Below are positions 29,047 to 40,364 of a stretch of 64,000 nt of DNA, piece after piece. Origin of the DNA: Methanoculleus frigidifontis (GTDB taxonomy: Archaea; Halobacteriota; Methanomicrobia; Methanomicrobiales; Methanoculleaceae). Each line of letters opens with the position of its first letter. The stretch's first letter is position 1. A program made the translations under genes and the position numbers. Under the pieces are notes generated by a model. That model saw nothing but the letters and a program-made list of their open reading frames with translations, was not told where the DNA came from and ran no database searches. The stretch covers positions 281,186 to 345,185 of the forward strand of contig NZ_VCYH01000004.1 in the NCBI RefSeq assembly GCF_030464345.1, given 5' to 3'.

Positions 29047-29351
29047 GATCCTCCAGAATATCCCTGCTCACCCACCCTCTCCCGGCAGAGGGCGAAAGAC
29101 AGATTGCTTATACTAATGGTCTCTATTCAACACCTAAAAACTTCCATTTTGCATGGCAGGTGCCGGGCTCAAGACCGGTATGCACGAGCCTCCCGTGCGG
29201 CAAGCCCTCTCGGCCTTTTTTCGGAGGGGATAGACGGCGTCGGCAGGGTGATGCCCGGCAACTTCCCCCAGGCGCTGACGCATCTTTCGCACGTGCTCGT
29301 GGTCGGGGCGATCGATCGGCCCGGGAAAAAAGAGAGAGCAGAGAAAACGTC
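29047..29351. other. Intergenic region between TPR gene and cofH copy 2
   Basis: About 305 bases with no supported gene. On the minus strand it contains the likely TPR promoter, around 29100-29130. An A-run on the plus strand (29326-29331) gives a U-run just after the cofH2 stop, a probable terminator. I see no RNA gene. Confidence 0.5.
29322..29345 (-). terminator. U-rich terminator after cofH copy 2
   Basis: GGGAAAAAAGAGAG on the plus strand reads as a T6 tract on the minus strand, a few bases past the cofH2 stop. T-tracts are the usual intrinsic stop signal in archaea. Confidence 0.45.
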
Positions 29352-30440
29352 TCAGACCGGCTCGTAGGTCGTCGTCCGCTGGACGAGCCGGCGATCGATA
29401 TCCCCGACGATCCGCTCCATCTCCGCCGGATCGAGATAATCGGCGCTCTCACCGCCGGCGGTCACGCTGACGTCGTCGCAGAACATCGTTCCGCCGAGGT
29501 CGTCGCCGCCGGCGAGGAGGCCGAGCTGCGCCAGCTTGCTCCCGACCTTGCCCCACGAGATCTGGATGTGGTCGAAGTTGTCCAGGAAGAGCCGGGCGAC
29601 CGCAAAGAGCAGGAGATCCTCGCGCCCGGTGGCGCCGGCCGGAGCCCGTCCCCGGCGGTAGAGGGCGGTGTTCTCGTGGAGGTAGGAGAGGGGCACAAGT
29701 TCGGTGAACCCCCTGGTCTCGTCCTGGATCTCGCGGAGGATCGCGAGGTGCCGGACACGATCCTCGACGGATTCACAGGAGCCGTACATAATCGTCGCCG
29801 TCGAGCGGACACCTTTTTCGTGCGCCTCTTTGATGACCCGCACCCAGGTCGCGGTGTCGCACTTCTTCGGGCAGATGGTGCTGCGCACCTCGTCGACCAG
29901 GATCTCGGCCGCAGTGCCCTGCAGCGTCCCGAGCCCCGCCGCACGGAGCCGGTCGATCGCCTCATCTGTGGTGACGCCGCTCTGCTGTGCAGCCCAGGCG
30001 ATCTCGTCCGGGCTGGCCGTATGGATATCCACCTGCGGCGCCGCTTCGTGAACGCACCCTATCATCTCAACGTAGGAATCGAGCGTATAATCGGGGTGCA
30101 CGCCGGAAAGGAGGCAGATCTCGGTGACGTTGTGCTCCACAGCCTGATCGACTTTCCAGAGGATCGTCTCGGCGTCATCACAGAACGCCTCCGGGTCGCC
30201 GACCCGTTTGCCGAACCCGCAGAACCCGCAGAGGTTCTTGCAGATGTTCGTAACGTGGATGTTCTGGTTCCGGACGTAGGTCACCACATCCCCGACCTTT
30301 CTCTCACGCAGTTCGTCTGCCGCGGCTGCAATCGCAAAAACGCCGCGATCCCGGGTCTTCATCAGCCGGACAGCCTCCTCTTCGGTGAGGCGGTGGCCGG
30401 CCAGAACGTCGTCAAGTAGCTGTTGCATCGATATCAGCAC
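29352..30440 (-). CDS. cofH2: CofH paralogue (copy 2)
   Basis: A 362-aa radical SAM protein with CKNLCGFC near residue 68, alignable end to end with copy 1 at 26361. Protein and DNA are near-identical around [17 protein letters not shown] (29700-29815 against 26705-26820), but N-terminal and central loops differ. Paired CofH paralogues occur in other Methanomicrobiales. One may have a changed role, or both may serve FO synthesis. I use the GTG at 30440; ATG 30428 (MQQLLDDVL) is equally likely. Confidence 0.9.
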   Translation of the reverse strand: MLISMQQLLDDVLAGHRLTEEEAVRLMKTRDRGVFAIAAAADELRERKVGDVVTYVRNQNIHVTNICKNLCGFCGFGKRVGDPEAFCDDAETILWKVDQAVEHNVTEICLLSGVHPDYTLDSYVEMIGCVHEAAPQVDIHTASPDEIAWAAQQSGVTTDEAIDRLRAAGLGTLQGTAAEILVDEVRSTICPKKCDTATWVRVIKEAHEKGVRSTATIMYGSCESVEDRVRHLAILREIQDETRGFTELVPLSYLHENTALYRRGRAPAGATGREDLLLFAVARLFLDNFDHIQISWGKVGSKLAQLGLLAGGDDLGGTMFCDDVSVTAGGESADYLDPAEMERIVGDIDRRLVQRTTTYEPV

Positions 30441-30470
30441 CGTATCAGTAGTTCACGATAATCAGGGGAT

Positions 30471-31133
30471 TTATTCCTCGCCCTTCCGCCGCCCGAGCAC
30501 GAAGTCGTGGATCAGGATGACGACGATGACGATGATGGCAAATTCAACGATGTGCAGGGGAATGTACCCGACGAGCGGAACGGCGAAGAGGGCTTTGCCG
30601 ACAATCCACTCCTCTCTGACCGGTTCGACCACACCGATGCCGCCGAAGTACATCCCCTGGTCGATCGTCGGGTTGTTGTCGCCTTTGGTGATGTAGCCGC
30701 CGTGCGGGTCGGCATAGGCCTGTGCGAGCGGCGAGGCCGAGACCTCCGACGCCTCGAGGTATATCATGGCACGATGGATGATCGGATGGACGTCCTCCGC
30801 CCCGTTCGGGCGATAGATGATGACATCTCCATAGTCTCCGAACGACGTATATCCCGTCAGATTTCCTTCGGCCCAGGTGGTGAGCTGCCCGTAGCGGTCT
30901 TTGTCCACGACCAGCACCAGATCGCCGACGTTCATATGCGGCACCATGCTCTCCGACTCTATCGTGACGACGGCAGGCCACGTCCCCGCCACAAGGTAGA
31001 GGAGAAGGGCGATACTGCCGACGACCGCCACGACCCAGAGGAGATCCCGCGCCAGGGATGCCGCCGGATGGGAGCTGGTGCGAAACGCCTGTATGGCTGC
31101 TGCCGCACGCTGCAGCACAGTAGACTCTGACAT
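30471..31133 (-). CDS. Archaeal signal peptidase I
   Basis: A 220-aa membrane protease with helices at about 27-50 and 185-207. The catalytic Ser is in ESESMVPHM near residue 62. The general base is a His (HPIIHRAM near 120), as in the archaeal/ER type rather than the bacterial Lys. The Asp lies in KGDNN near 152. It cleaves Sec signal peptides of exported proteins, such as the surface proteins in this window. It is divergent from the DP1 gene. Confidence 0.92.
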   Translation of the reverse strand: MSESTVLQRAAAAIQAFRTSSHPAASLARDLLWVVAVVGSIALLLYLVAGTWPAVVTIESESMVPHMNVGDLVLVVDKDRYGQLTTWAEGNLTGYTSFGDYGDVIIYRPNGAEDVHPIIHRAMIYLEASEVSASPLAQAYADPHGGYITKGDNNPTIDQGMYFGGIGVVEPVREEWIVGKALFAVPLVGYIPLHIVEFAIIVIVVILIHDFVLGRRKGEE

Positions 31134-31282
31134 ATCTGCTGGTAATGAATATCATACCGCTCGTATACATACGTTTCCCGCAGAACAGGAGGGTCGCGAA
31201 AAGCAGGAGGGAACAACCCTCGCAGGCAGGAACGGGACGAAAGATAAAGCCATATTCGTAGGCAGTGACAATAGGTACCTCC

Positions 31283-32686
31283 ATGCTCGCCGAACGGGAG
31301 ATCGTGCAGCGTTTCCTTGCCACGAAGCTCCAGGTCCACCCTGATGTGGTTCACTATATCAGAGAACAGGACGATCCTGCGCTGATAGACCGTATCATCG
31401 CAGAGATCCCCGGCGATGCGCTCGTCGTCTCGGTACAGCACATACCGGGACTGAAGAAGGAGCGGGACGGAACCCGTTTCCTTGTCGATCCTGAGATCGA
31501 GGTGATCGTCGGCAGCCCGGGCACGACAGGCAGCGTCAGCGGTTTCGAGGACGCAGTCCACTATTTTCGCGATCGTTACAACCGCTTAAGCTCGCTCATC
31601 CGCAGCCGGACAAACTCGATGCCGATAGAAGCACTGGTCACCTCCCCGCACCGCTACCACGACCAGGAATGCACCGTCATCGGGATGGTCGTCGAGGTGC
31701 GGACGACCGCAAAGGGGCACCGACTCGTGGAACTCGAGGATCCGACCGGCACTATCCTGGTCCTCTTCAACAAAGGGCGCAACGAGATGTTCGCCGACGC
31801 CGAAAGGATCCTCCCCGACGAAGTGCTCGGGGTGAAGGGCAAACTCTCGCAGGACGGCGGACTCTTCTTCGCCGAACAGCTCTTTCGCCCGGATATCCCG
31901 CTCAAACACGCTCCCTACACCAGCGAACGGCAGGGCAAAGCGGTGCTGATCTCCGACGTTCACGTCGGGAGCGATACATTCCTCGAGGACGCCTGGAACC
32001 GGTTCGCCGACTGGCTGCAGGATGCGGACGCCTCCTACCTCCTGGTCGCCGGAGACCTCGTGGACGGTATCGGGATCTACCCGGGGCAGGAGCACGAACT
32101 TACCATCAGAAATATCTACGAGCAGTACGACGTCTTTGCGGATATGATGCGCGACCTGCCGTCCCGCCTGCGGATCGTCCTCGCACCCGGCAACCACGAC
32201 GTCGTGCGCATGGCCGAACCGCAGCCTGCACTGCCGCCGGAGTTCACCGCCCGGTTTCCGGAGAACTGCATGATGGTAGAAAACCCCTGCCTTGTCAGTC
32301 TCCAGGGGGTGCGGGTGCTGATGTATCACGGCCGGTCTATCGACGATATGATCGGCCTCATCCCCGGCGCATCCTATGAGCGGCCCGGGGAGATTATGGA
32401 GGAGATGCTCAAACGGCGGCTGCTTGCATCCACCTACGGGATGCGCACGCCGATCGCCGCCATGAAACAGGACCGGCTGGTTATCGACCCGCTGCCCGAG
32501 ATCCTGCACACCGGCCACGTTCATATCTGCGGAATAACAAAATACCGGGGCGTCCTCGGGGTCAACACAGGAACATGGCAGTCGCAGACCGCGTTTCAAA
32601 AACAGATGAATATAAACCCGACACCCGGCCGGGCGGTGGTGATCGATCTTGAGACATTGCAGCCGGAAATTCTGGATTTCAGCTGA
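31283..32686 (+). CDS. polB: DNA polymerase D (Pol II) small subunit DP1
   Basis: A 467-aa exonuclease subunit of the archaeal replicative polymerase PolD. An OB-fold region (about 120-210) precedes the calcineurin-like phosphoesterase domain. Its motifs are all intact: SDVHVGSD, AGDLVDG, PGNHDVVR, MYHGRS and HTGHVH. Proofreading 3'-5' exonuclease activity is therefore likely. I start at ATG 31283 (MLAEREIVQRF); a GTG 18 bases upstream is less likely. The large subunit DP2 is not in the window. Confidence 0.95.
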   Translation: MLAEREIVQRFLATKLQVHPDVVHYIREQDDPALIDRIIAEIPGDALVVSVQHIPGLKKERDGTRFLVDPEIEVIVGSPGTTGSVSGFEDAVHYFRDRYNRLSSLIRSRTNSMPIEALVTSPHRYHDQECTVIGMVVEVRTTAKGHRLVELEDPTGTILVLFNKGRNEMFADAERILPDEVLGVKGKLSQDGGLFFAEQLFRPDIPLKHAPYTSERQGKAVLISDVHVGSDTFLEDAWNRFADWLQDADASYLLVAGDLVDGIGIYPGQEHELTIRNIYEQYDVFADMMRDLPSRLRIVLAPGNHDVVRMAEPQPALPPEFTARFPENCMMVENPCLVSLQGVRVLMYHGRSIDDMIGLIPGASYERPGEIMEEMLKRRLLASTYGMRTPIAAMKQDRLVIDPLPEILHTGHVHICGITKYRGVLGVNTGTWQSQTAFQKQMNINPTPGRAVVIDLETLQPEILDFS

Positions 32687-32776
32687 ATCCGTACGTTTCC
32701 CGTAATTTTATTTCCATAGATTTAATTAAGCCGCTCCTCCTTTAATTATGGTACCCAACCGGAGGAATGTAGAGAG

Positions 32777-34804
<2,028 letters not shown>

Positions 34805-34816
34805 CCTTTTTTTCCC
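34805..34816 (+). terminator. T-tract after hppA
   Basis: CCTTTTTTTCCC follows the stop codon directly. A T7 run is a good archaeal terminator. Confidence 0.45.
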
Positions 34817-34946
34817 GGGCAGACCACCCGGCCGTTGCCGTTGCACCTTTCCCGGAGCGGAGGTGCCGGATCAGAGGATTCATCTGGCAGGACTCCTTAC
34901 ACGGTATGCCGGATTTCACCCGGGAAACGAGAAGGAGCGACCTCGC

Positions 34947-35888
34947 ATGCTTCGGATCTACAGGACTATCGACGAGGACGGCAAACCCCGTATCACGACG
35001 GCCGACCGGTTCGGTCCGGGAATCTGGGTCAGCATGGTCGCCCCCACCCCGGACGAGATTGCACAGGTCACCAAAATCCTATCGATACCGCCCGATTACA
35101 TCCGGGCCGCCCTCGACGAAGAAGAACGGCCGCGGATCGAGACCGAAGACGGTTTCACACTCGTCGTCATCGATATTCCCATCCCCGATCCCAAGGAGAC
35201 TATCCTCTACACCACTATTCCGCTCGGGATCGTCGTCACCGGCGATGCTATCGTCACCGTCTGCCTGGCCGAGAACACCATCGTAAACGATTTTGCAACC
35301 GGGCGGGTCAGGGGTTTTTACACCTTTAAGAAGACGCGGTTCGTCCTGCAGATCCTCTTCCGGAACGCTTCGTACTTCCTGCAGTACCTGCGGCAGATCG
35401 AGCGGATATCCGACCGGCTCGGTGCGGAACTGCACCGGTCCCTCCGGAACCGGGAGCTGCTCCAGCTCTTAAACCTGAAAAAGAGCCTGGTCTACTTCTC
35501 GACGTCGCTCCGGAGCAACGCCCTCGTGCTCGACAAGATCCTCAAGTTCCAGCCCCTGCGGATGTATCCCGACGACACCGATCTCCTCGAAGACGTCATC
35601 ATCGAGAACCGGCAGGCGATCGAGATGGCCAACACCTACAGCACCATCCTCACCGAGACAATGGACGCATTTGCATCGATTATCTCCAACAACTTCAACG
35701 GCATCCTGAAGTTTCTCACCGCCGTCACCATCATCCTCGCCGTCCCGACGATGATCGCAAGCTTCCTCGGCATGAACGTTCCGGTGCCGCTCGAGAACGA
35801 CCCTGGCGGGTTTCTGGAGATCGTTCTCGTCTCGCTGGTCATCTCCGGCATTCTGGCCGCCATCATGCTGCGGAAGGACTGGCTGTAA
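34947..35888 (+). CDS. corA: CorA-family divalent metal transporter
   Basis: A 313-aa protein with a large cytoplasmic N-terminal domain and two C-terminal helices (about 250-275 and 287-307). LGMNV between them carries the GMN selectivity motif of CorA Mg2+ channels. I start at ATG 34947 (MLRIYRTIDEDG); the open frame extends 28 codons upstream without family content. Confidence 0.93.
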   Translation: MLRIYRTIDEDGKPRITTADRFGPGIWVSMVAPTPDEIAQVTKILSIPPDYIRAALDEEERPRIETEDGFTLVVIDIPIPDPKETILYTTIPLGIVVTGDAIVTVCLAENTIVNDFATGRVRGFYTFKKTRFVLQILFRNASYFLQYLRQIERISDRLGAELHRSLRNRELLQLLNLKKSLVYFSTSLRSNALVLDKILKFQPLRMYPDDTDLLEDVIIENRQAIEMANTYSTILTETMDAFASIISNNFNGILKFLTAVTIILAVPTMIASFLGMNVPVPLENDPGGFLEIVLVSLVISGILAAIMLRKDWL

Positions 35889-36222
35889 CCGATCCACCGG
35901 ATCGCAGCCTGCCGATACCATATCGGGTCGGCGAAAGGCTTTCATCCCGGTTTCGACCAGAAGGTTTATCAAAGATTATACATTATTAATCATGTAGAAT
36001 TCGGTCCGGCTGCAGACGAAGCACGGCCGGCCAGAGAAACCTGCCCGGGTGACCGGTTTGCCCCGGGAGATGACACCGTAGCGTACCAGAGAGATCGGGC
36101 GTATATTTCCGGGAAACCGGAGAACCCCGAAGAATGATGTCATTTTTGCGTCCATGCGATCGTCCGCAGTCCGGGATCGCCGACCGAAAATGTCATGATT
36201 AATCATTTAGGAATGAGGGGAG
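35889..36222. other. Intergenic region upstream of acs with a long-range inverted repeat
   Basis: About 334 bases. ATTAATCATG at 35985-35994 is repeated in inverted form as CATGATTAAT at 36194-36203. The right copy lies about 20-30 bases before the acs ATG, where a TATA box would be. A 76-codon frame on the minus strand fits between the repeats, but has no ribosome site or recognisable content, so I do not call it a gene. Confidence 0.5.
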
Positions 36223-38109
36223 ATGACTGAAACCTTCGACGTGAAGCTCGATGAAAAGCACTACATGCCTGATCAACGGTTCAGGGAGACCGCATGGACA
36301 CCGGATTATGCATCTGCCTACCGGGAATTTCTCGCAGACCCCGAGGGGTTCTGGGAGATGCTCGCCCGCGAGCTTGACTGGTTCGAACCGTGGGACCGGG
36401 TGCGGGAGTGGACCCCGCCGTATGCCAGGTGGTTTACGAACGCCAAACTGAACATCACCAGAAACTGCCTCGACCGGCATCTCACCGACGGATGCCGTGA
36501 CAAACCGGCGATCGTCTGGCGGGGCGATGCGGGCGAGAGCAGGACGCTCACCTACCAGCAGCTCTACGAGGACGTCACGCGGTTTGCAAACGGACTTGCC
36601 GCCCTCGGCGTCGGGAAGGGCGACCGCGTCTGCATCTACATGCCGCTCGTTCCCGAACAGATCGTCGCCATGCTCGCCTGCGCCCGGATAGGCGCCGTCC
36701 ACAGCGTTGTCTTCGGCGGCTTTGGTGCCGGAGCCCTGCGAATGCGCATTAACGATGCCGGAGCAAAGGCGATCATCACCGCAGACGTCGGCTACCGCCG
36801 GGGGAAGATCATCCCTCTCAAGGAGATCGTGGACGAGGCCCTCGCCGACGCCCCGAGTGTCGAGACGGTCATCGTACTGAACCGGAGCGGGTCTGCGACG
36901 CCCCCGGCCGGGCGCGGCGTGGACTTTGCCAAGCTGCTGGAGCAATCCGCACCGGGCTGCCCGGCAGAGGTCATGGATGCGGAGGACCCGCTCTTTATCC
37001 TCTATACGAGCGGGTCGACGGGAGCACCGAAAGGTATCGTCCACACCTGCGGCGGCTACATGGTCGGCACCTACTACACGACCAAGCACGTCTTCGACGT
37101 CAAAGATAACGACATCTTCTGGTGCACCGCCGACCCGGGCTGGATCACCGGGCACAGCTACGTCGTCTACGGGCCGCTTGCCACCGGCACGACGGTGGTG
37201 ATCACCGAAGGAACACCGGACTACCCGGACCCCGGTGCGTTCTGGAAGCTCGTGCAGGACCTCGGTGTTTCGATCTTCTACACCGCCCCGACCGCCATCA
37301 GGATGTTCATGAAGCACGGTGAAGAGTGGCCGCAGAAGTATAACCTCTCCTCGCTGCGGGTTCTCGGGTCGGTCGGCGAACCCCTCAACCCCGAGGCCTT
37401 CGAGTGGTATTATCAGGTGATCGGCGGCAGCAGGTGCCCGATCGTGGACACATGGTGGCAGACCGAGACCGGGATGCATATGATCACCACCATGATCGGC
37501 GACCCGATGAAGCCCGGATTTGCAGGAAAACCCGTTCCCGGCGTCGTCGCCGACGTCGTCGACCGGGAGGGGAATCCCGTCCCGCCCGGCACCGGCGGGT
37601 TTCTGGTCATCAAGGAGCCCTGGCCGTCGATGATGCGGACAGTGCACGGCAACGACGAGCGCTACTGCACCTACTGGAACACCATCCCGGGCTGTTACAC
37701 GGCAGGCGATCTGGCGGTCAAGGACGAGAACGGCTACATTATGGTGCTCGGCCGTGCCGACGACCTGATCGTCGTCGCCGGGCATAACATCGGCACGGCG
37801 GAGGTCGAGAGCGCTCTCGTCTCCCACGAGGCGGTGGCAGAGGCGGCGGTCATCGGGAAACCCGACCCGCTGAAGGGCAATGCCATCAAGGCGTTCGTCA
37901 CCCTCTGCACAGGCTGCAGCCAGAGCGACGAGCTCACGGCGGCGCTGGCAAAGCATGTCCGCGAAGAGCTCGGCCCCGTCGCCGTACCGTCCGAGATCGA
38001 GTACGCCGACCGGCTCCCCAAGACCCGGAGCGGCAAGATCATGCGGCGGGTCCTCAAAGCCCGGGAGCTCGGCGTCGATCCCGGTGATATCTCCACGCTG
38101 GAGGAGTAA
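36223..38109 (+). CDS. acs: Acetyl-CoA synthetase (AMP-forming)
   Basis: A 628-aa adenylate-forming enzyme that activates acetate with ATP and CoA. Motifs: YTSGSTGAPKG near residue 262, DTWWQTETG near 410, and PKTRSGKIMRR near 605, whose Lys is the usual regulatory acetylation site. It is full length. For a methanogen growing on H2/CO2 it would supply cell carbon from acetate. An MFS carrier follows 45 bases downstream, probably in the same transcript. Confidence 0.95.
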   Translation: MTETFDVKLDEKHYMPDQRFRETAWTPDYASAYREFLADPEGFWEMLARELDWFEPWDRVREWTPPYARWFTNAKLNITRNCLDRHLTDGCRDKPAIVWRGDAGESRTLTYQQLYEDVTRFANGLAALGVGKGDRVCIYMPLVPEQIVAMLACARIGAVHSVVFGGFGAGALRMRINDAGAKAIITADVGYRRGKIIPLKEIVDEALADAPSVETVIVLNRSGSATPPAGRGVDFAKLLEQSAPGCPAEVMDAEDPLFILYTSGSTGAPKGIVHTCGGYMVGTYYTTKHVFDVKDNDIFWCTADPGWITGHSYVVYGPLATGTTVVITEGTPDYPDPGAFWKLVQDLGVSIFYTAPTAIRMFMKHGEEWPQKYNLSSLRVLGSVGEPLNPEAFEWYYQVIGGSRCPIVDTWWQTETGMHMITTMIGDPMKPGFAGKPVPGVVADVVDREGNPVPPGTGGFLVIKEPWPSMMRTVHGNDERYCTYWNTIPGCYTAGDLAVKDENGYIMVLGRADDLIVVAGHNIGTAEVESALVSHEAVAEAAVIGKPDPLKGNAIKAFVTLCTGCSQSDELTAALAKHVREELGPVAVPSEIEYADRLPKTRSGKIMRRVLKARELGVDPGDISTLEE

Positions 38110-38154
38110 CCTCCTCCCGCGCACCAGGAGGCACGACAATCATAAAGGGAACCT

Positions 38155-39447
38155 ATGGCTGAACATACGACAATATTCGGTATGCCTCCCGAGAAGGGAC
38201 GCTGGCTGCTGGTCACGCTCGGACTGCTCATCAACCTCTGCCTCGGGAGCATCTACTCGTGGAGCGTCTTCGTCACGCCCCTGACCGAGTACTTCACCGA
38301 AACCCTGGGCGAGACCGTGACGGCGGCCGAGGTGCTGCTGCCGTTTTCGGTCTTCCTGGCGTTCTTTGCGATAGCAATGCCCTTCTCCGGGAAGTACATC
38401 GAGACACTCGGGCCGCGGACGATGACGATCCTCGGCGGCGTCCTGACCGGTGCGGGCTGGCTGCTCGCCTCGACCGCAACCTCCGTCCAGATGCTGTATG
38501 TCGTCTACGGCGTTATCGGCGGCCTCGGGGTCGGAATAGCCTACGGGGCGCCGGTCGCCGTCGCCGCCCGATGGTTTCCCGACCGGCGGGGTCTTGCCGT
38601 GGGGATGACCCTGCTCGGGTTCGGGTTCTCGGCGTTCCTGACGGCGAACATCGCAGGGGCGCTCATCACAGCCTATGGGGTGATGACCACGTTCCGCATC
38701 TTCGGCGCAGGGTTTCTCGTCCTGCTGGTGCTTCTCGCCCTGCCCCTCCGGTTTCCGGAGCCGGGGTGGACTCCTGCGGGCTGGACGCCGCCAGTACCCG
38801 CCCCGGGAGCCGCGCTCGCGTGCGAGTGCAACCGCGGCGCGATGTTGCGAACCGGTGCGTTCTACGGGCTCTGGATCTGCTACTTCATCGGGTGCCTGGC
38901 CGGCCTGATGGCGATCTCCATCGCCAAACCGGTCGGGACCGAGGCGGTGCAGATCGATGCGGCGCTCGCAACCGTGCTGGTCGGATTCTTCGCCATCTTC
39001 AACGGCGGCGGCCGGCCGGTCTTCGGGTCGCTCACCGATCGGTTGAACCCCCGCAATGCGGCGGTCCTGACCTTCGTCCTGATCGCCGCCGCGTCCCTGC
39101 TGATGTGGCAGGTGCCGACGGTTCCGGTCTACATCCTGGCCTTCGCCGTCCTCTGGGGATGCCTCGGCGGATGGCTGGCGATCGCCCCGACGGCAACGGC
39201 CTCCTACTTCGGGACATGCGACTACCCACGATGCTACGGCGTGGTCTTCCTGGCATACGGTGCCGGAGCGATCGCCGGCCCCCAGCTCGCCGGGTTCATC
39301 AAAGGCTCCACCGGAGCGTACCTCGGAGTCTTCCCGTACGTCGCCCTCCTCGCGGTGATCGGGATCGTCGTCGCATTCGTGCTGATGCGGCCGCCCGCAG
39401 CCCGGCAGGAGACGGCGGTGAAGCTCCAGGGAGTGGTCGAGGAGTGA
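38155..39447 (+). CDS. MFS transporter, oxalate/formate-antiporter-like
   Basis: A 430-aa protein with about twelve hydrophobic helices split into two halves of six. The start (LGLLINLCLGSIYSWSVF) and GLGVGIAYGAPVAVAARWFPDRRG near residue 120 fit the OxlT-like branch of the MFS. Its place behind acs suggests uptake of acetate or another monocarboxylate. That is inference, as no substrate residue can be read. Confidence 0.9.
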   Translation: MAEHTTIFGMPPEKGRWLLVTLGLLINLCLGSIYSWSVFVTPLTEYFTETLGETVTAAEVLLPFSVFLAFFAIAMPFSGKYIETLGPRTMTILGGVLTGAGWLLASTATSVQMLYVVYGVIGGLGVGIAYGAPVAVAARWFPDRRGLAVGMTLLGFGFSAFLTANIAGALITAYGVMTTFRIFGAGFLVLLVLLALPLRFPEPGWTPAGWTPPVPAPGAALACECNRGAMLRTGAFYGLWICYFIGCLAGLMAISIAKPVGTEAVQIDAALATVLVGFFAIFNGGGRPVFGSLTDRLNPRNAAVLTFVLIAAASLLMWQVPTVPVYILAFAVLWGCLGGWLAIAPTATASYFGTCDYPRCYGVVFLAYGAGAIAGPQLAGFIKGSTGAYLGVFPYVALLAVIGIVVAFVLMRPPAARQETAVKLQGVVEE

Positions 39448-39507
39448 GCCTCCTCCCACCCCGCCGCTCCCCTGCGGGTAGCCTTCCGGAAAAGAGAAGC
39501 GACCGCC

Positions 39508-40002
39508 CTACAGCAGTTCCGCTTTTTCGATCGTGACCGGCTTTAACGGCCGGTCGGCGTTGTTCGTCTTCACCTTGCCGATCGCGTCGACAACCTCCAT
39601 CCCGCGGACAACCTCCCCGAAGACGGGGTGAGCGCTCGGGGTCGAGGGGTTGTCCCAGTCGAGGAAGGTGTTGTCCACGAGATTGATGAAGAACTGGCTC
39701 CCGCCGGTGTTCGGTCTGCCGGTGTTGGCCATGGAAATAGTGCCGCGGCGGTTCGAGCGGCCTTTCACGAACTCGTCCTCGATGGTATATCCCGGACCGC
39801 CGGTGCCGGTGCCGGTCGGGTCGCCGCCCTGGATCATGAACTTCGAGATAACCCGATGGAAAGGCGTTTTGTCATAAAATCCTTTGTTGACAAGCTTTTC
39901 AAAGTTCCCTGCCGTAACCGGCATATCGGCATAGAGCCGGATCACGATATCGCCCATGGTCGTGTGCAGCACGACCTGTTTTTCTTCTGTCTGATCTGCC
40001 AT
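39508..40002 (-). CDS. Cyclophilin-type peptidyl-prolyl isomerase
   Basis: A 164-aa cytoplasmic cyclophilin without a signal peptide. Active-site features: FHRVISKFMIQGGDPTGTGTGGPGY-like core near residue 48 (shown only in part: FHRVI, MIQGGD), then MANTGRPNTGGSQFFI near 90 and HPVFGEVV near 125. It speeds cis-trans proline isomerisation in folding. It is monocistronic and divergent from the metal-uptake region. Confidence 0.95.
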   Translation of the reverse strand: MADQTEEKQVVLHTTMGDIVIRLYADMPVTAGNFEKLVNKGFYDKTPFHRVISKFMIQGGDPTGTGTGGPGYTIEDEFVKGRSNRRGTISMANTGRPNTGGSQFFINLVDNTFLDWDNPSTPSAHPVFGEVVRGMEVVDAIGKVKTNNADRPLKPVTIEKAELL

Positions 40003-40364
40003 AGTAGCGACTCCGTATTCAATTGTCCCGCTTCGTTACTTAACTGATGCGGCGGAGTGCAGGGTGCGTGCCCGGCCTATCCGCCCTCTTCTTCTGCAGC
40101 ACGGCAGGTTTCCCTCCGGCATTCTGCCGGTGAAACACCGCAGGGGGAGGAGTGACGATATCGATGACGCCCTCTGACCCGTCCAGCAGTATTCCAGGTT
40201 AAGTCAAATTAATGACGTTAACAAATTTAGGATGTAAAATATTATTAAAGCAGAACGCTCACGGTATACTGTATGTCTACCGGAGTACCAGCACCGCCGG
40301 TAATCGTCACGCGCCGGTCTTCGTCTCCCGGAGCCGTATCTCTCAATACCGGAAGGTGTGCCTG
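40003..40364. other. Intergenic region carrying operator A
   Basis: About 360 bases between the cyclophilin and NTPase genes. The left part is GC-rich with no feature I can name. The right part is an AT-rich promoter with the shared inverted repeat at 40218-40243 and a TATA-like AATATTATTAAA directly beside it. Confidence 0.55.
40218..40243 (+). promoter_or_regulatory. Operator A: TTAACAAA-N7-TGTAAAATATT
   Basis: First copy of a bipartite motif shared by three promoters in this cluster (also 41556 and 45540). Its core is an inverted repeat TTAACA-N9-TGTAAA. It lies beside a TATA-like element upstream of the P-loop NTPase gene. Confidence 0.65.

Noticed and set aside
35976..36206. 76-codon open frame on the minus strand upstream of acs
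   Set aside because: No ribosome site, no family features, and it lies within a likely promoter region; start falls in an AT-rich repeat.
36199..38139. 646-codon open frame antisense to acs
   Set aside because: Shadow frame; acs on the plus strand carries all AMP-forming motifs.
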